Positions 34,779-45,558 of a stretch of 64,000 bases of DNA are shown here, piece by piece. Made by a program: the position numbers and the translations under genes. The notes beneath the pieces were generated by a model. It was given only the letters and a program-made list of their open reading frames with translations. It searched no databases and was not told the DNA's origin. The stretch is taken from contig CM070638.1 in NCBI GenBank assembly GCA_036346255.1, forward strand, positions 39,246,394 to 39,310,393. Direction: 5' to 3'. This DNA is from Ampelocalamus luodianensis. Taxonomy: Eukaryota; Streptophyta; Magnoliopsida; Poales; Poaceae. Position 1 is the stretch's first letter. Every line of letters starts with the position of its first letter.

Positions 34779-34880
34779 GAAAATTCCTTCTATGCCACTG
34801 AAAAAATATATTTCCTTCTATACCACCGAGTTTCTACTTTGTTCCCCTGTTTGCCACTGTCATCGGTTCTGTTAGGTCTC
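34779..34880. repeat. Terminal-type block GAAAATTCCTTCTATGCCACTGA (left)
   Basis: The block ATGCCACTGAAAAAAT...TTCCTTCTATACCACCGAGTTTCTACTTTGTTCCCC matches, in inverted orientation, 63297-63440. It has the look of a Mutator-like terminal inverted repeat. The partner lies 28.6 kb away. Flanks are A-rich, so a 9-bp target duplication cannot be judged. Confidence 0.5.
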
Positions 34881-35302
34881 GTTGCTGTAACCCCCAAAAA
34901 CTGTCAGTTTTTTTTTTTTTTAAAAAATGTACATCTTACCCTTCCAATCGCGGACAAAGCTAGCCTGCGTGTCATCAAGCAAAGTCCCTATATCGGCTGT
35001 CACTGATAAATTTCGTCCGCATCTTCCTCGACTCTACTTGTCTTTTCTCTCTCTAGTCCGGCCGGACAACAATTGCCACTAGGCTTGCCGGGAGCCACTC
35101 CAGGCAGCTCAAATCCAGAGCAGGGAGGCGACGAGCGCGACGTAGACAAAGATGATGGCGAGGCAATTCCGGCCAGGTCCTTTCGAATCATGATTCTGGC
35201 GAGGCGGTCCCGGCTACATCTGGAGACGGCACGGCGGTGAAATAAAGATGGAGGTCAAGGGAGGGGGTGAAGCGGTGGGGGTGGCCGCCGTGCTCGACGG
35301 TG
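34881..35302. other. Unassigned, locally GC-rich sequence inside the putative Mutator-like end
   Basis: 35000-35290 is GC-rich and may be captured gene DNA. Short frames on both strands show no domain. Confidence 0.3.
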
Positions 35303-35386
35303 GCACCATTGATAAAAGTTTAATATTTTTGTTTCCTTTTCTTCGCACCATTGATAAAAGTTTAATATTTTTGTTTCCTTTTCTTT
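35303..35386. repeat. 42-bp tandem duplication
   Basis: GCACCATTGATAAAAGTTTAATATTTTTGTTTCCTTTTCTT occurs at 35303 and again at 35345, essentially without changes. It is therefore recent, or an assembly duplication. Confidence 0.93.
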
Positions 35387-35399
35387 CTTTGTCGTATCC

Positions 35400-35835
35400 G
35401 AGTTTATTTCATTTGTGTGGCTGAGTTTTAGCACTATATAAGCAAGAGACTTGTACTCTAATATGTGTGAAAAAGAGAAAGAAAAGGCAATGCTTGTAGT
35501 AGCGACCAGGGTTGCGACAAAAAAATGTCTAGCATTGTTTATTCCGTTCACCAGTTCTCGTGCTTGATTTTTGTCTTTGTACATGTGTGCTGATCCTAGT
35601 TGAAAGGTAACATTTGGTATCAGAGCTATGGCAAAAGATGGAGAACCAAACGGTTTCAAGGAGAGTTGATGGAGAACCAAACGGTTTCAAGGAGAGTTTC
35701 ATTTTGCTGTAATATCTGATGCTCACCAAGAGCAATTATGTGGTATGTGCTATCAAGATGGAGGCCTATTTCAAGGTGCAGGGTGTGTGGGATGCGATTG
35801 AAGCGAAGGCGGCGGGTCGACATGCGCAGGGATCA
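35400..35835 (+). mobile_element. Plus-strand copia fragment: LTR end, primer-binding site, gag start
   Basis: The LTR end is GGTAACA at 35612 and the primer-binding site TGGTATCAGAGC at 35615-35626 (initiator-Met tRNA type). The gag start at 35719-35800 encodes MLTKSNYVVCAIKMEAYFKV and VWDAIE, the usual N-terminal copia gag signature. A TATATAAG box lies near 35434. A 35-bp piece (GATGGAGAACCAAACGGTTT...) is duplicated at 35638 and 35669. The fragment stops abruptly near 35836, where a minus-strand copia begins. The LTR's own 5' end was not found. Confidence 0.75.
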
Positions 35836-35839
35836 ACTT

Positions 35840-36014
35840 CGCCTCTTGCCAAACTTATACTTCTTATTAGTCCCTGCATCGAATTACAAACACGAGCAAC
35901 CGATCCGGTATCAAATACCCAAAAACATGTAGGAGAAGTGGCAAGATTAATTTCTATAACATTTATATCTGAAATGAAAGTCTTACTTCCTTTGTTCTTT
36001 TTCATCTCTGCCAA
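35840..36014 (-). pseudogene. Copia protease fragment
   Basis: The frame encodes CFWVFDTGSVARVCNSMQGL, the aspartic protease active-site region of copia (D-T/S-G). It is followed by SLARGEVD and then a breakpoint. The protease would cut the polyprotein. Truncated and out of frame with the upstream knuckle (stop near 36026). Confidence 0.75.
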
Positions 36015-36028
36015 TTACTTCTTGTAAT

Positions 36029-36581
36029 TCATCTTCCAATACCTAGTCTCATGACAATGGTAGCATTTGTATCAGACTTAGGACCTAGCTTGAGCTTCTT
36101 AAGCTTAGCTTTGAGACTCTCGATCTCATCTTGAGTTTTTTTTGTGCCTTTTCCCTTTCCCCAAAACTTGCTCTTCTTGTTGAAGCTAGTAGTCTTTTGA
36201 ACCATTATCACATGATTAGAACTTTTCTTGATGCCCTTAAGCATACCATATAACTCGGTCATTGAATTCTCTATGCCATTCATATGAAAATTCAATATGA
36301 CGAGCTCAAAGCTCGCAGGAAGCGATTGGAGAATCACATCAATAGCCAACTCTTGGCTAATGGGAAAACCAAGATTTTTAAACTCTCAATGTGACCAATC
36401 ATCTTGATCACATGAGAACTGATCGGGCTAGCTTCTGACAGCCTATAAGAAAACAATGCCTTGAAGGTATTATACCTCTTTGCTCTTGTATGGTCCTAAA
36501 ACATATCTTTCAGACCCACAATCATATTGTAAGCATTTATGGTCTCATATTGCTTCTGAAGCTCAGAACTCATAGTGGCAA
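36029..36581 (-). pseudogene. Copia gag, C-terminal part, interrupted by gypsy insertion
   Basis: Encodes ILQSLPASFELVILNFHMNG and a Lys-rich tail with a coiled stretch. Then comes a damaged zinc knuckle (CYHCHETRYWKMNY; Gly, His and the last Cys of the CCHC pattern are lost) at about 36025-36068. The upstream edge ends at the gypsy target site GGCAA (36577-36581). The rest of gag is at 49095-49338. Confidence 0.8.
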
Positions 36582-39500
36582 TGTAACAGCCCAAATTTCA
36601 TATTTCAGTAAAAATTAAAAGTTTATTTATGTTTGTGGAATTTTTGAAATTTTAAAAGCTTTTTATAAGTATTTTAAAGTCAAAACAAATTTATTTGCAA
36701 AATTAAAAGCCAACATAAAGTTGGAAATAATTTTATTAAGTCCAGAATGAGTTTGGAAATTTCTGTGAATTTTTCCATAATTTTTGGAAGTATATTGCTA
36801 TTTATTAAAGCTTATTTGAATTACCAGAATTAAATCAAATAGAAAATAAAAGAAATCCTCAAAATGGCATTGGGCCGAAACCTAAAAACCCCGGCCCAAA
36901 CCCCACTCCGCGCATGGCCCGCACGGCCCGCTCTCATGCGCTTCTCTCTCTCTCTCCCCCTCACTGACATGCGGACCCCACCTACCAGCCTCTCACGTGC
37001 ACGCGTTAAAACCACCTCAAAGCTCATCAACCGTTGGATCAAGATCCAACGGCCAGCGTTCGTGTAACCTTCGGGTGACCCGAACATCTCAGTCATCGTG
37101 AGCCGTTAGATCTAAAATGAATGGCTAAGATCCTTTGAACCTTCGCGAGGTCCGAACGTCTCAAACAACATGAGCCTCCGATCTAAATCCAACGGCCCAC
37201 GTGACACCCCTTGTTTCGTATCATAACTCCGAATGTTTCTAAGCGTTGTGGGCCGTCCGATTTACATCTAACGGCCCAGATTCAACACATGTGCTGAAAA
37301 GCTCATTCGTTGTGGACCGTGCGATTATAATCTAACGGACACAATCCAACCACCCATATTTTCTTTTCCATTTCCTTTTTTTTCTCTGTCACTGCTAAGT
37401 GGGCCCCGCTTGTCAGATCGTCTTCTTCGCCACCTTCATCTCCGCGAGGTCAAACCCGAGGCCGCCATTTTCGCGCACTCAAAAGCTTCGCAAACGGCCT
37501 AATCCCAACCGCCCCGTTCTTCGCGCGTACGTGCACATGACCGCGTCCATCTCCGCCGCATTTCCCCCATGTTCTTCCCTCTTCTCCGGGACGATTTCGC
37601 CCACAATGCCGCAACCACCGCCGCATGACCCCCACCTCCGCCACGACGTTCTGGAGCACCTCGACGCCTATAAAAGGCAGCCCCGGGTACGCATCGCTCC
37701 ACCAGTCCCGACGCCACCACCCATTGCCGCTTTTATAGTCTATAGTGCCTCATATTGGAGTTTTCGCCGCCGGCGACCGTGAAGCTTGAAGCTTGATTCC
37801 GCCGCCGTCAACACCGCCGCCCACTCCGCCGCCACCGCGGCATCGCCATCTCTCGCGAACCCGGTGGTCACCTCCTTTTCACCAGGAGCCGCTGAACCCC
37901 AACCTCGCCGACGATCGATTTCGCCGCCAAGCTCCTCGCCGGGCGATACCTTCACGCTTCGCACCACCTGGTAAGCAACGTGCTCCCGTCACTTACTCTT
38001 CCACCTCGACACTCGCCGCCGCACGCGCGCCCGATCGCGGCTCGTTGGTCTCCGTGGCGCCACCACCCGCCAAGACGACGTGGCACGCCACCGTGGCGCC
38101 ACCTCACCTCCACGTTGGCGCCATCCCCCACGTGTCCGCTGACTTAGCGCCACATGTGCATGCATCGCCAGCTCAGCCCAAGCCCTGTCTCCCAACCACC
38201 ATGGACTTAGTCCATATGGACCGTGTCTATGACACGTGGGGCCCATACGTCAGAAATAGATTTAATTTCTTTTAATTCCGAAATTCCTCAAGGCCAAGAT
38301 TGCAATAAATAGCTTTTCAAGAGAAAATAATTCAGAAATTCAATTAAATTCCGATTTAGGTTTAAAACTTCTAAAATACATAACTTTTGCATCTGAACTC
38401 CAAATTGAGTGATTCAAATTGCAAAATTTATATAAAATTATAATCTAACTTACTAAACCAAAATATTTCAATTTGGAGTTAATTTGAGCTATGTTTTTGA
38501 ATTTATTTGAATTTGAATATTGAATTTGTCGTATTTTCGCTTCTAGATTTCGACGACTCCGGAGAGTTCGATCAATCTGAAGATTTAGAATTCCAAGACA
38601 TCAACGAAGGCAAGTTACACCATTGACCATATTGCCCCCAGTATTTTATGTTATTTTCAATTTTTAAATTCTTTATCGCATGCATATGTTTGTATAAATA
38701 TTTTAATATCCTGTTTTACATATAGTTAATTCTATGTTTATTTGTATGGCCAATTTGAATATTGTATATGACTACCTTGACACCATAGGTAAAATATTAT
38801 CAAAATTAAACTTATGCTTAGCCAGGCTTAGCTTACACTTACAGAATTCGGGAGGGTTTTCACCAAATTTCTACAAATTTGTTTCAAACTTGATATGGTG
38901 GTATTGTCTTACCACATGGGTTTATAAATAGAGTTTTATTCAAAATAAAATCAAAAATGGGTTTGGACTTGGGCGAAATGGCCGGAATGGTGGGTGCAGG
39001 TTTATGCACGGGATTGATCTGGTGAAGATTAAGGCCCATGGGTTGTAGGAATGACACCGAAGTCAATTGAGGACCGGTCTTTGAGCCGCTTATTGCTATG
39101 CCATATCGTACTACCACATGTCCTGTATGGGCAGGATTTGGCTAATTAATTTGTGATTTTCTAGTGTATTTATGTCATGTGATTATGTGGGTGTCGGTTA
39201 GACGTTTTATTCCCACTTGGCGCAAGAGGGGGCTTCCGGAGGACGGTTAGTTCAAAGGGGCGAAACCTTAGCGGGCATGAGTATACTAGGACAGAACATT
39301 GTAAATGCCTCATGGTAATTGCTCAGTCACACGACTACGGAAGCGTGAATTGGCCGACATAACGAGCATGTCACCTCGTGTGGGTAAAGTTGTACTAACT
39401 CTGCAGAGTAGAAACTATTCGAATAGCGCGTCATGGTCATGGACATGCTAGCAGGGCCACTTAAAGTTAGAATTGTTTTTGGTTTTTAAATGTTTTATTA

Positions 39501-40077
39501 AATGCTGAGGATGGATAATCCTTATGAAAAATTGGGCGGCAAGCCAAGTGTTAGGAGGAGATCCTTCACTAAATCATTGGAGGTTATCCACATTGTAATA
39601 TTGTCATTTTAAATTATGGTTTTAGTATTAATATAAACTGCCTTAGAAATTACTATAGTTATTTATACTGAAAATGCTGTTTATGCAAAACAGCCCCTGC
39701 CATACTCACTTGTTACCTTATGCATGCATTTAAATTCAATATTGGGTGTAACTTGCGCACGGAAGTTGTGCTCATCCTGCTGAATAAATCTTATTCAGAG
39801 AAGATTTCTTCCCGATGGTGAGGATCCTGACGAGTAGGCCTTGACCTGCACGATTGCCCGTGGCGCATCGTGTGGCTCACCTCTATTATCTTGTTTCTGC
39901 TGTGTTTATTATTTGATGTTTGATATTGTTGTTCGTAACTCATTGTATTAAATAATTATTTATTTAATGTCATTTACGCTGATATGAATGTGATATCCAT
40001 TTTGTGAGACCGTACACCGAAATCTTGGACCGTGTTTGAACACGAGAATTCGGGATCCTTCGCTCCCGGGTTCGACA
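36582..40077 (+). repeat. 5' LTR of the gypsy chromovirus
   Basis: Contains a TATA box (GCCTATAAAAGGCAG at about 37668), a GC-rich transcribed region to about 38260, and the conserved block CTCTGCAGAGT...CTATTCGAATAG at 39399-39426. Short frames at 36864, 37399 and 37793 have partial counterparts in the 3' LTR and are not genes. Confidence 0.95.
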
Positions 40078-40083
40078 AAAGTG

Positions 40084-40096
40084 GTATTAGAGCCAT
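40084..40096 (+). promoter_or_regulatory. Primer-binding site of the gypsy element
   Basis: TGGTATTAGAGCC lies seven bases after the LTR end. It is one substitution from the initiator-Met tRNA complement used by many plant retroelements, and marks the start of minus-strand DNA synthesis. Confidence 0.8.
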
Positions 40097-40246
40097 ATCG
40101 ACTGTAGGTCATGGCCCACGGTAGAAAGGGTAAAACCATTAAGGACTATTTTCAAAAACTTAAAATTATTTACTTGTCTTCCAGAGTCTTGCTCTTCCTT
40201 TCTCTGTTAAAATATTTCTAAACTCTTGTCTCTTCTAAAATTGTAG

Positions 40247-40831
40247 ATGGCCGAGAGACCGAGCCGCATCTCCCACGGGATCTTCGCTGGAGAATGGGCT
40301 GATATACTGTGGAAGATGATGCAGCACTTGAGCTTCAAGAAGAGGCCCACATACCAAGGATACAAGTATATCGTAGGACAGCAGGAGCGCTGGAGAGTGG
40401 AGGTTATCCTCTACTCTAACTTGGCGCCGGATACGTCATTCCACATCTTCGACGCCCCAATGCGTCGGGAGACCTTCACTGACGGCATCCAAGACGCAGC
40501 GAGGGAAGCCGTGCACCGACTTCGCTATACTTATGATGCCCACCTTCGGGATACTGCATTCCAGTACTACCCCATGCACATCCCCACCCGGTTAGGCAGT
40601 GCTTTCAGCTCAGTCGAGAATGAGGATATGCCGGAGATCACCCATCAGGTGGAGCTAGCCAAGGCCATGGACTACGCCTATGGCAACACCCTGGACGAGC
40701 TGTATTTAGTCCAGGGGAGGTTAGAAGCCGCAGAGGAGAAATTGAGAGCAACCGAAGCGGAATTAGCTCACTACAAGGCAGACCAAGGCAGCACCTGCAA
40801 CTCCCCTAACTACACCCCATCCACCCCATAG
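40247..40831 (+). CDS. ORF0-type protein upstream of gag in the gypsy element
   Basis: An uninterrupted 194-codon frame from ATG to TAG. The N-terminal two thirds are globular-looking (WADILWKMMQHLSFKK, RWRVEVILYSNLAPDTSFHI). The C-terminal part (about residues 135-180) is a predicted coiled coil with Leu/Ala/Glu heptads (LVQGRLEAAEEKLRATEAEL), then a Ser/Thr/Pro tail. No enzyme motif is seen. An additional ORF at this position has been described in rice RIRE3/RIRE8-type elements with unknown function. It is the only coding unit of this element that reads through without a lesion. The start is the first ATG in frame, 10-odd bases after a pyrimidine-rich stretch. Confidence 0.75.
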   Translation: MAERPSRISHGIFAGEWADILWKMMQHLSFKKRPTYQGYKYIVGQQERWRVEVILYSNLAPDTSFHIFDAPMRRETFTDGIQDAAREAVHRLRYTYDAHLRDTAFQYYPMHIPTRLGSAFSSVENEDMPEITHQVELAKAMDYAYGNTLDELYLVQGRLEAAEEKLRATEAELAHYKADQGSTCNSPNYTPSTP

Positions 40832-41074
40832 ATATTTATTTTTCCCTTTTTAGATATTTGCTTGCCCTTTTAGTTGTTCGATTAGCTGTGAATTATTAGC
40901 TACTAACCTTCCGTGTTAGCCATAATCAAATGAATAAAATAAAGAACCACTTTGAAAAAAAAGAAAATTTGATTCTTTGTCTTGTTTTTGTGTGCTTTTT
41001 GGGCTAATATAAATTTGTTCCCCCTTAGTGCTATCTTTCTTCCCTTTCCTAAGTCTTATGGAAAAATTCAGCAG

Positions 41075-42180
41075 ATGGTGGCCACCCGCACAGGAAGTGG
41101 CAGCGTTCAAGGCCAAGGCAACGAAAACGCCGACCATCAAGAGCAGCCTAGTCAGCAGCCTCCCCACCGCCAATGCAGGACCGGACCGCAATGATGATGG
41201 CCAACCAAACCCACTCATCGACTTGCCGCCCGGCCGCCACAATTCTCGTAACATTCAGCCGCGGCGGCAGCCTTCGCCGCGCAACTCAGCACCAAAGACA
41301 CCCTCCTCAGCGGGTGACCATGTCGGAGTTCATGCTATGCGTCCTCCGACCTTCTCCAGCAGCACAGAGCCAATGGATGCTGATGATTGGCTTCGTGCAA
41401 TTGGAAAGAAGCTGGACATCGCCCAGTGCACCGATCGCGAAAGGGTCCTGCTCGCCTCCCATCAGCTCAACGGACCAGCTTCGGAGTGGTGGGACAATTT
41501 CTGTATCTCCCACGCCAATGCCCAGGCCATCTCTTGGGTTGAGTTCGTCAGAGCTTTCCGTCATGCCCACATCCCTGCCGGCCAAATGACGTTGAAGAAA
41601 AAGGAGTTTCATGCCCTTCGTCAAGGCAATCGCTCGGTGAGCGAATATCTTCACCGCTTCAACCAGCTGGCTCGCTACGCACCAGCTGACGTGGCCCGGG
41701 ACGAGGACCGACAGGAGAGATTCATGGAGAGGCTCAATGATGATATCTCCGTCCAACTGATCTCTCAGAACTTCACCGACTTCAGCAGTTGGTGGACAAG
41801 GCAATCCGCCAGGAGGCCAAGCATCAGGAGATGGAGAACCACAAGCGGAGGATGGCGGCCCAAAGGTTCAATGCAGGAGGCCTTCCCAAGCCTCGATTCA
41901 TTCAGCCGCAGCCACCGCAGCGTGGAAAGTTTCAGTCTTCCACCGCCCGAGTCCCAGTACAGAACCAGCGCCCCAACACCTTCAACCTCCGCAGCGCATC
42001 GACTGGAGGGCAATTTCAGCAGAAGAGCTCCGCTCCCTCAGCTGCAGGAGTGACCTGTTTCCACTGCAACGAAACAGGGCAATACGCCAACAGATGCCCC
42101 AAGAAGCAGCAGGCAGCGACATCTTCTAAGTCAAGACCAGAGCCACACCATCGGCGGCGCAGCCGCCGTCAGTCAATTTA
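41075..42180 (+). pseudogene. Gypsy gag, frameshifted
   Basis: The most likely start is ATG 41075 (MVATRTGSGSVQGQGNEN); another frame has ATG 41058. After a frame change near 41165-41190, the main gag domain follows (EPMDADDWLRAIGKKLDIAQ, ASEWWDNF, SVSEYLHRFNQLARYAP), the retrotransposon gag fold. A second frame change near 41785 leads into a Lys/Gln-rich part and the zinc knuckle CFHCNETGQYANRC at 42057-42098, where the His of the CCHC motif is Gln. The protein would form the virus-like particle and bind RNA. Confidence 0.85.
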
Positions 42181-42191
42181 TCAAGGGACGT

Positions 42192-42900
42192 GTGAACCAC
42201 GTCACAGCTGAGGAAGCCCAGGCAGCACCGGATGTCGTGCTTGGTATGTTTCTTGTCAATTCAATACCAACTTCAGTTCTATTCGATTCTGGAGCTTCGC
42301 ATTCATTTGTTTCAAATAAGTTTGTGGGTAAAAATGGGTTACCTATATCCCCCTTAACCAATCCTATGATAATCCATTCCCCGGGCTCAGAAATGAAAAC
42401 TAGCTCTCTATGCCCGAACCTCACTCTTGAGATATCCGGAGTATCCTTCCTAGCAGACTTGATAGTCTTGCATTCCTAGGGTTTGGATGTTATTCTTGGA
42501 ATGGACTGGTTAGCCAAGAATCATGGACAAATAGACTGTGCCAATAGGTCTATCACTCTCACCAATGGAGACGGAATTTCAGTCGAGTTCAAACCCAAGA
42601 CCTGCACCAAAGGAAGTTCCATCCTCACCAGTATGAAGGAAGTAAAACTTGAAGGCATACCTGTAGTCCGAGAATATGCTGATGTCTTTCCTGATGATCC
42701 ACCTGGTATGCCACCAGATAGGGACGTAATGTTCTTAATTGACTTAGTCCCAGGGACAGCTCCAATATCGAAGCGACCCAATAGAATGCCATCTAATGAA
42801 CTAGCAGAATTGAAGAAACAGATTGAAGAATTGCGAAACAAAGGGTACATCCGACCCAGTTCATCACCTTGGGGAGCACCAAAGATCGTCACAAGAAAAG
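42192..42900 (+). pseudogene. Gypsy protease and start of reverse transcriptase
   Basis: LFDSGASHSFVSNKF with the catalytic D-S-G at 42285-42293 is the aspartic protease site. The frame meets TAG at 42477-42479 and continues in the same frame with GLDVILGMDWLAKNH, the conserved protease end. From about 42650 comes the link to RT (EYADVFPDDPPGMPPDRDV, then NKGYIRPSSSPWGAP). The frame is lost near 42890, just before the next RT motif. The stop equals a one-base change of a Gln or Lys codon. Confidence 0.88.
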
Positions 42901-43890
42901 GACAATAGCATGAGGATGTGTGTTGATTATAGATCACTCAACAAGGTGACGATCAAGAACAAGTATCCTTTACCCAGGATAGATGATCTGTTCGATCAGC
43001 TGAAAGGAGCAAGTGTTTTCTCGAAGATTGATTTGAGATCTGGCTATCACCAACTGAAGATCAGACCAGAAGATATTCCGAAGACAGCCTTCACCACAAG
43101 ATATGGATTGTATGAGTTTACGGTGATGTATTTCGGTTTGACGAACGCCCATGCTTATTTCATGAATATGATGAACAAAGTGTTTATGGAATTCTTGGAT
43201 AAGTTTGTGGTTGTTTTCATCGATGACATTCTCATCTACTCGAGGGATGAAGAAGAACATGAGAAGCATATAAGAATGATACTGGACAAGCTCAGGGAGC
43301 ACCAACTTTATGCCAAATTCAGCAAAAGTGAATTTTGGCTAAGTCAAGTGGCATTCCTTGGACATATTGTGTCAGCAGGAGGAATTGCAGTGGATCCTGC
43401 CAAGGTTGAAGCAGTATCGGAATGGAAGCAACCCAGGACAGTCACGAAAGTGAGAAGTTTCCTTGGACTAGCGGGTTATTACCGCAGGTTCATTGAAAAT
43501 TTCTCTAAAATTGCAAGACCCATGACCCAACTTCTGAAGAAGGAAAAGAAGTTTGAATGGACAGATGCCTGTGAAGAAAGTTTCCAAGACCTGAAGAGAA
43601 GATTAGTCTCAGCACCTGTGCTAGTCTTACCTGATATCCGTAAAGATTTTGAAATTTTCTGCGACGCATCCCGGCAAGGTCTCGGATGTGTGTTAATGCA
43701 GGAAGGCAAAGTAGTGGCTTATGCATCCAGGCAGTTGAGGCCACATGAAGGAAATTATCCGACGCATGATCTGGAGTTAGCAGCGATTGTGCATGATTTG
43801 AAGATCTGGCGGCATTATCTCATTGGTAATCGCTGTGAGATTTTCACGGATCACAAGAGTCTGAAATATATCTTCACGCAGTGTAATTAA
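42880..43890 (+). pseudogene. Gypsy reverse transcriptase and RNase H
   Basis: The longest clean part of pol. RT motifs in order: MRMCVDYRSLNKVTIKNKYP, FSKIDLRSGYHQLKI, FGLTNAHAYFM (family usually NAPA), and the catalytic VVVFIDDILIYS with the Asp pair at 43222-43227. The connection domain has FLGLAGYYRRFIENFS. RNase H starts DASRQGLGCVLMQ at 43662 and includes YASRQLRPHEGNYPTHDLEL and FTDHKSLKYIFTQ. It ends prematurely at TAA 43888-43890; the following RNase H tail (43891-44010) is still legible but has several stops. Confidence 0.92.
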
Positions 43891-44159
43891 ACCTTCGCAG
43901 AGAAGATGGCTAGAATCGATAAAGGATTATGATCTCGAATTCACTATCATCCGGCAAAGCAAATGTAGTTACTGATGCCTTGAGCGTAAAGGCCTATTGT
44001 AATACCATGATGGTGCGTAAAGATCACCGTAACTACATGAAGAATTGAAGCGTCTAAACTTGGAGATTGTCACTCAAGGTTGTGTGAATGCTTTGAAGTA
44101 CAACCAACTCTTCAAGGTCGATCGAGAAAAACAACTAGAAGATGAAGACATCAAGGAGA

Positions 44160-45283
44160 TCAAGAAGAATATGCGAAGGGCAAGGCTCCGAGATTCACGA
44201 GGATGAACAAGGAACTGTGTGGTTCGGGAATCGCATTTGTGTACCTAACCAACAGAGTTAAAATAGTCAATTCAAGGAGCCTCATGAAACGCCTTACCCA
44301 TTCACCCCTAAGCACCAAGATGTACCAAGATCCAAGGAGAAATATCGTGGGTCGGCATGAAGCGAGAAATTGCCGAGTTCGCCGCCATTGTGATGTGTGT
44401 CGAGTTAAGGCGTAACATCGAGAGACCACCGGATTGTTGCAACCATTACCAATTCGAAATGGAAGTGGGAAGAAATTGGCATGGATTTCATCACCGACTT
44501 CCTAGGACCCAATCGGATATGATTCTATCCGGGTGATAATTGACCGGTTGACCAAAGTAGCACACTTCATTCCCGTCAAGACTACATACGAATGCGCCGG
44601 TTGGCGAGTTATATGTGGCTAGGATTGTTTGTCTACACGGGGTACCCAAGAAGATCGTGTCCGATAGAGGTTCCCAATTTACATCAAGATTTTGGCAGAG
44701 TCTGCATGAAGCTTTAGGGACCAAACTCAATTTCAGTACAGCTTATCATCCTCAGACAGATGGTCAGACGGAACGCACCAATCAAGTCCTCGAAGATATG
44801 CTCCGAGCCTGTGCCCTGGACTTTGGACAAAGTTGGGACAAGAATTTACCGTATGCAGAATTCTCGTATAACAATAGTTATCAAGCCAGTTTGCAAATGG
44901 CTCCATTTGAAGCTTTGTATGGCAGGAAGTGCAGAACTCCACTCCTATGGGATGAAGTAGGAGAACATCAGCTCTTTGGACCTGAGTTAATCAAAGATGC
45001 TGAAAGTAAGGTAAAAGCCATAAGAGAGCATCTGAGAGTGGCACAAACCCGACAAAAGAGTTATGCTGATAACCGTCGGAGGGATTTAAACTTTGAGGTA
45101 GGAGACTTGGTCTATCTCAGAGTCACTCCACTCAGAGGAGTAAGAAGATTCCGGACAAAAGGAAAGCTCGCACCTAGATTTGTGGGTCCATACAAAATTC
45201 TAGCCAAAAGAGGTGAAGTGGCATATCAGCTTGAACTGCCAGAAGCCTTGTCAGCAGTGCACGATGTCTTGCATGTATCCTAG
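44160..45283 (+). pseudogene. Gypsy integrase, 5' half degraded, 3' half open
   Basis: 44180-44610 carries the zinc-binding H2C2 region and the first catalytic Asp stretch (GMDFIT) but jumps frame repeatedly. From 44615 the frame is open for 222 codons: KIVSDRGSQFTSRFWQSLHE (second Asp), HPQTDGQTERTNQVLEDML (catalytic Glu region), then LPYAEFSYNNSYQASLQMAP and GRKCRTPL. It ends with the C-terminal DNA-binding part (VGDLVYLRV, GPYKILAKRGEVAYQLELP) and TAG at 45281. The chromodomain follows after this stop. Confidence 0.9.
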
Positions 45284-45344
45284 TTGAGGAAATGCCTACA
45301 AGCGCCAGAAGACCATACCTTCTCGAAAGCTTGATCTTGAGAAG

Positions 45345-45530
45345 ATCTCACCTACGTGGAGCGACCAATTAAAATTCTGGATGTCGCAGAGCGTGTCACC
45401 AGAAGCAGAATCATCAGAACATACAAGGTGCAGTGGAGTCATCACTCGGAGAGTGAAGCCACGTGGGAAAAAGAGGAGGACCTCAAGACCAACTACCCCG
45501 ACTTGTTTGCTGACCAAGCATGAATCTCGG
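45345..45530 (+). pseudogene. Integrase chromodomain
   Basis: Encodes YVERPIKILDVAERVTRSRI, TYKVQWSHHSESEATWEKEE and LKTNYPDLF, the three-strand-plus-helix chromodomain with its W-x3-S/E-A-T-W-E core. It is cut off from integrase by stops at 45281 and near 45330. It defines the element as a chromovirus. Confidence 0.88.
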
Positions 45531-45558
45531 GTCGAGATTCCCTTAAGGGGGGTAGGTT

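Noticed and set aside
37399..37782. A 127-codon frame that recurs almost unchanged at 46395-46778
   Set aside because: Its recurrence is explained by the two LTRs of one element. The frame lies in the GC-rich transcribed part of the LTR and has no domain.
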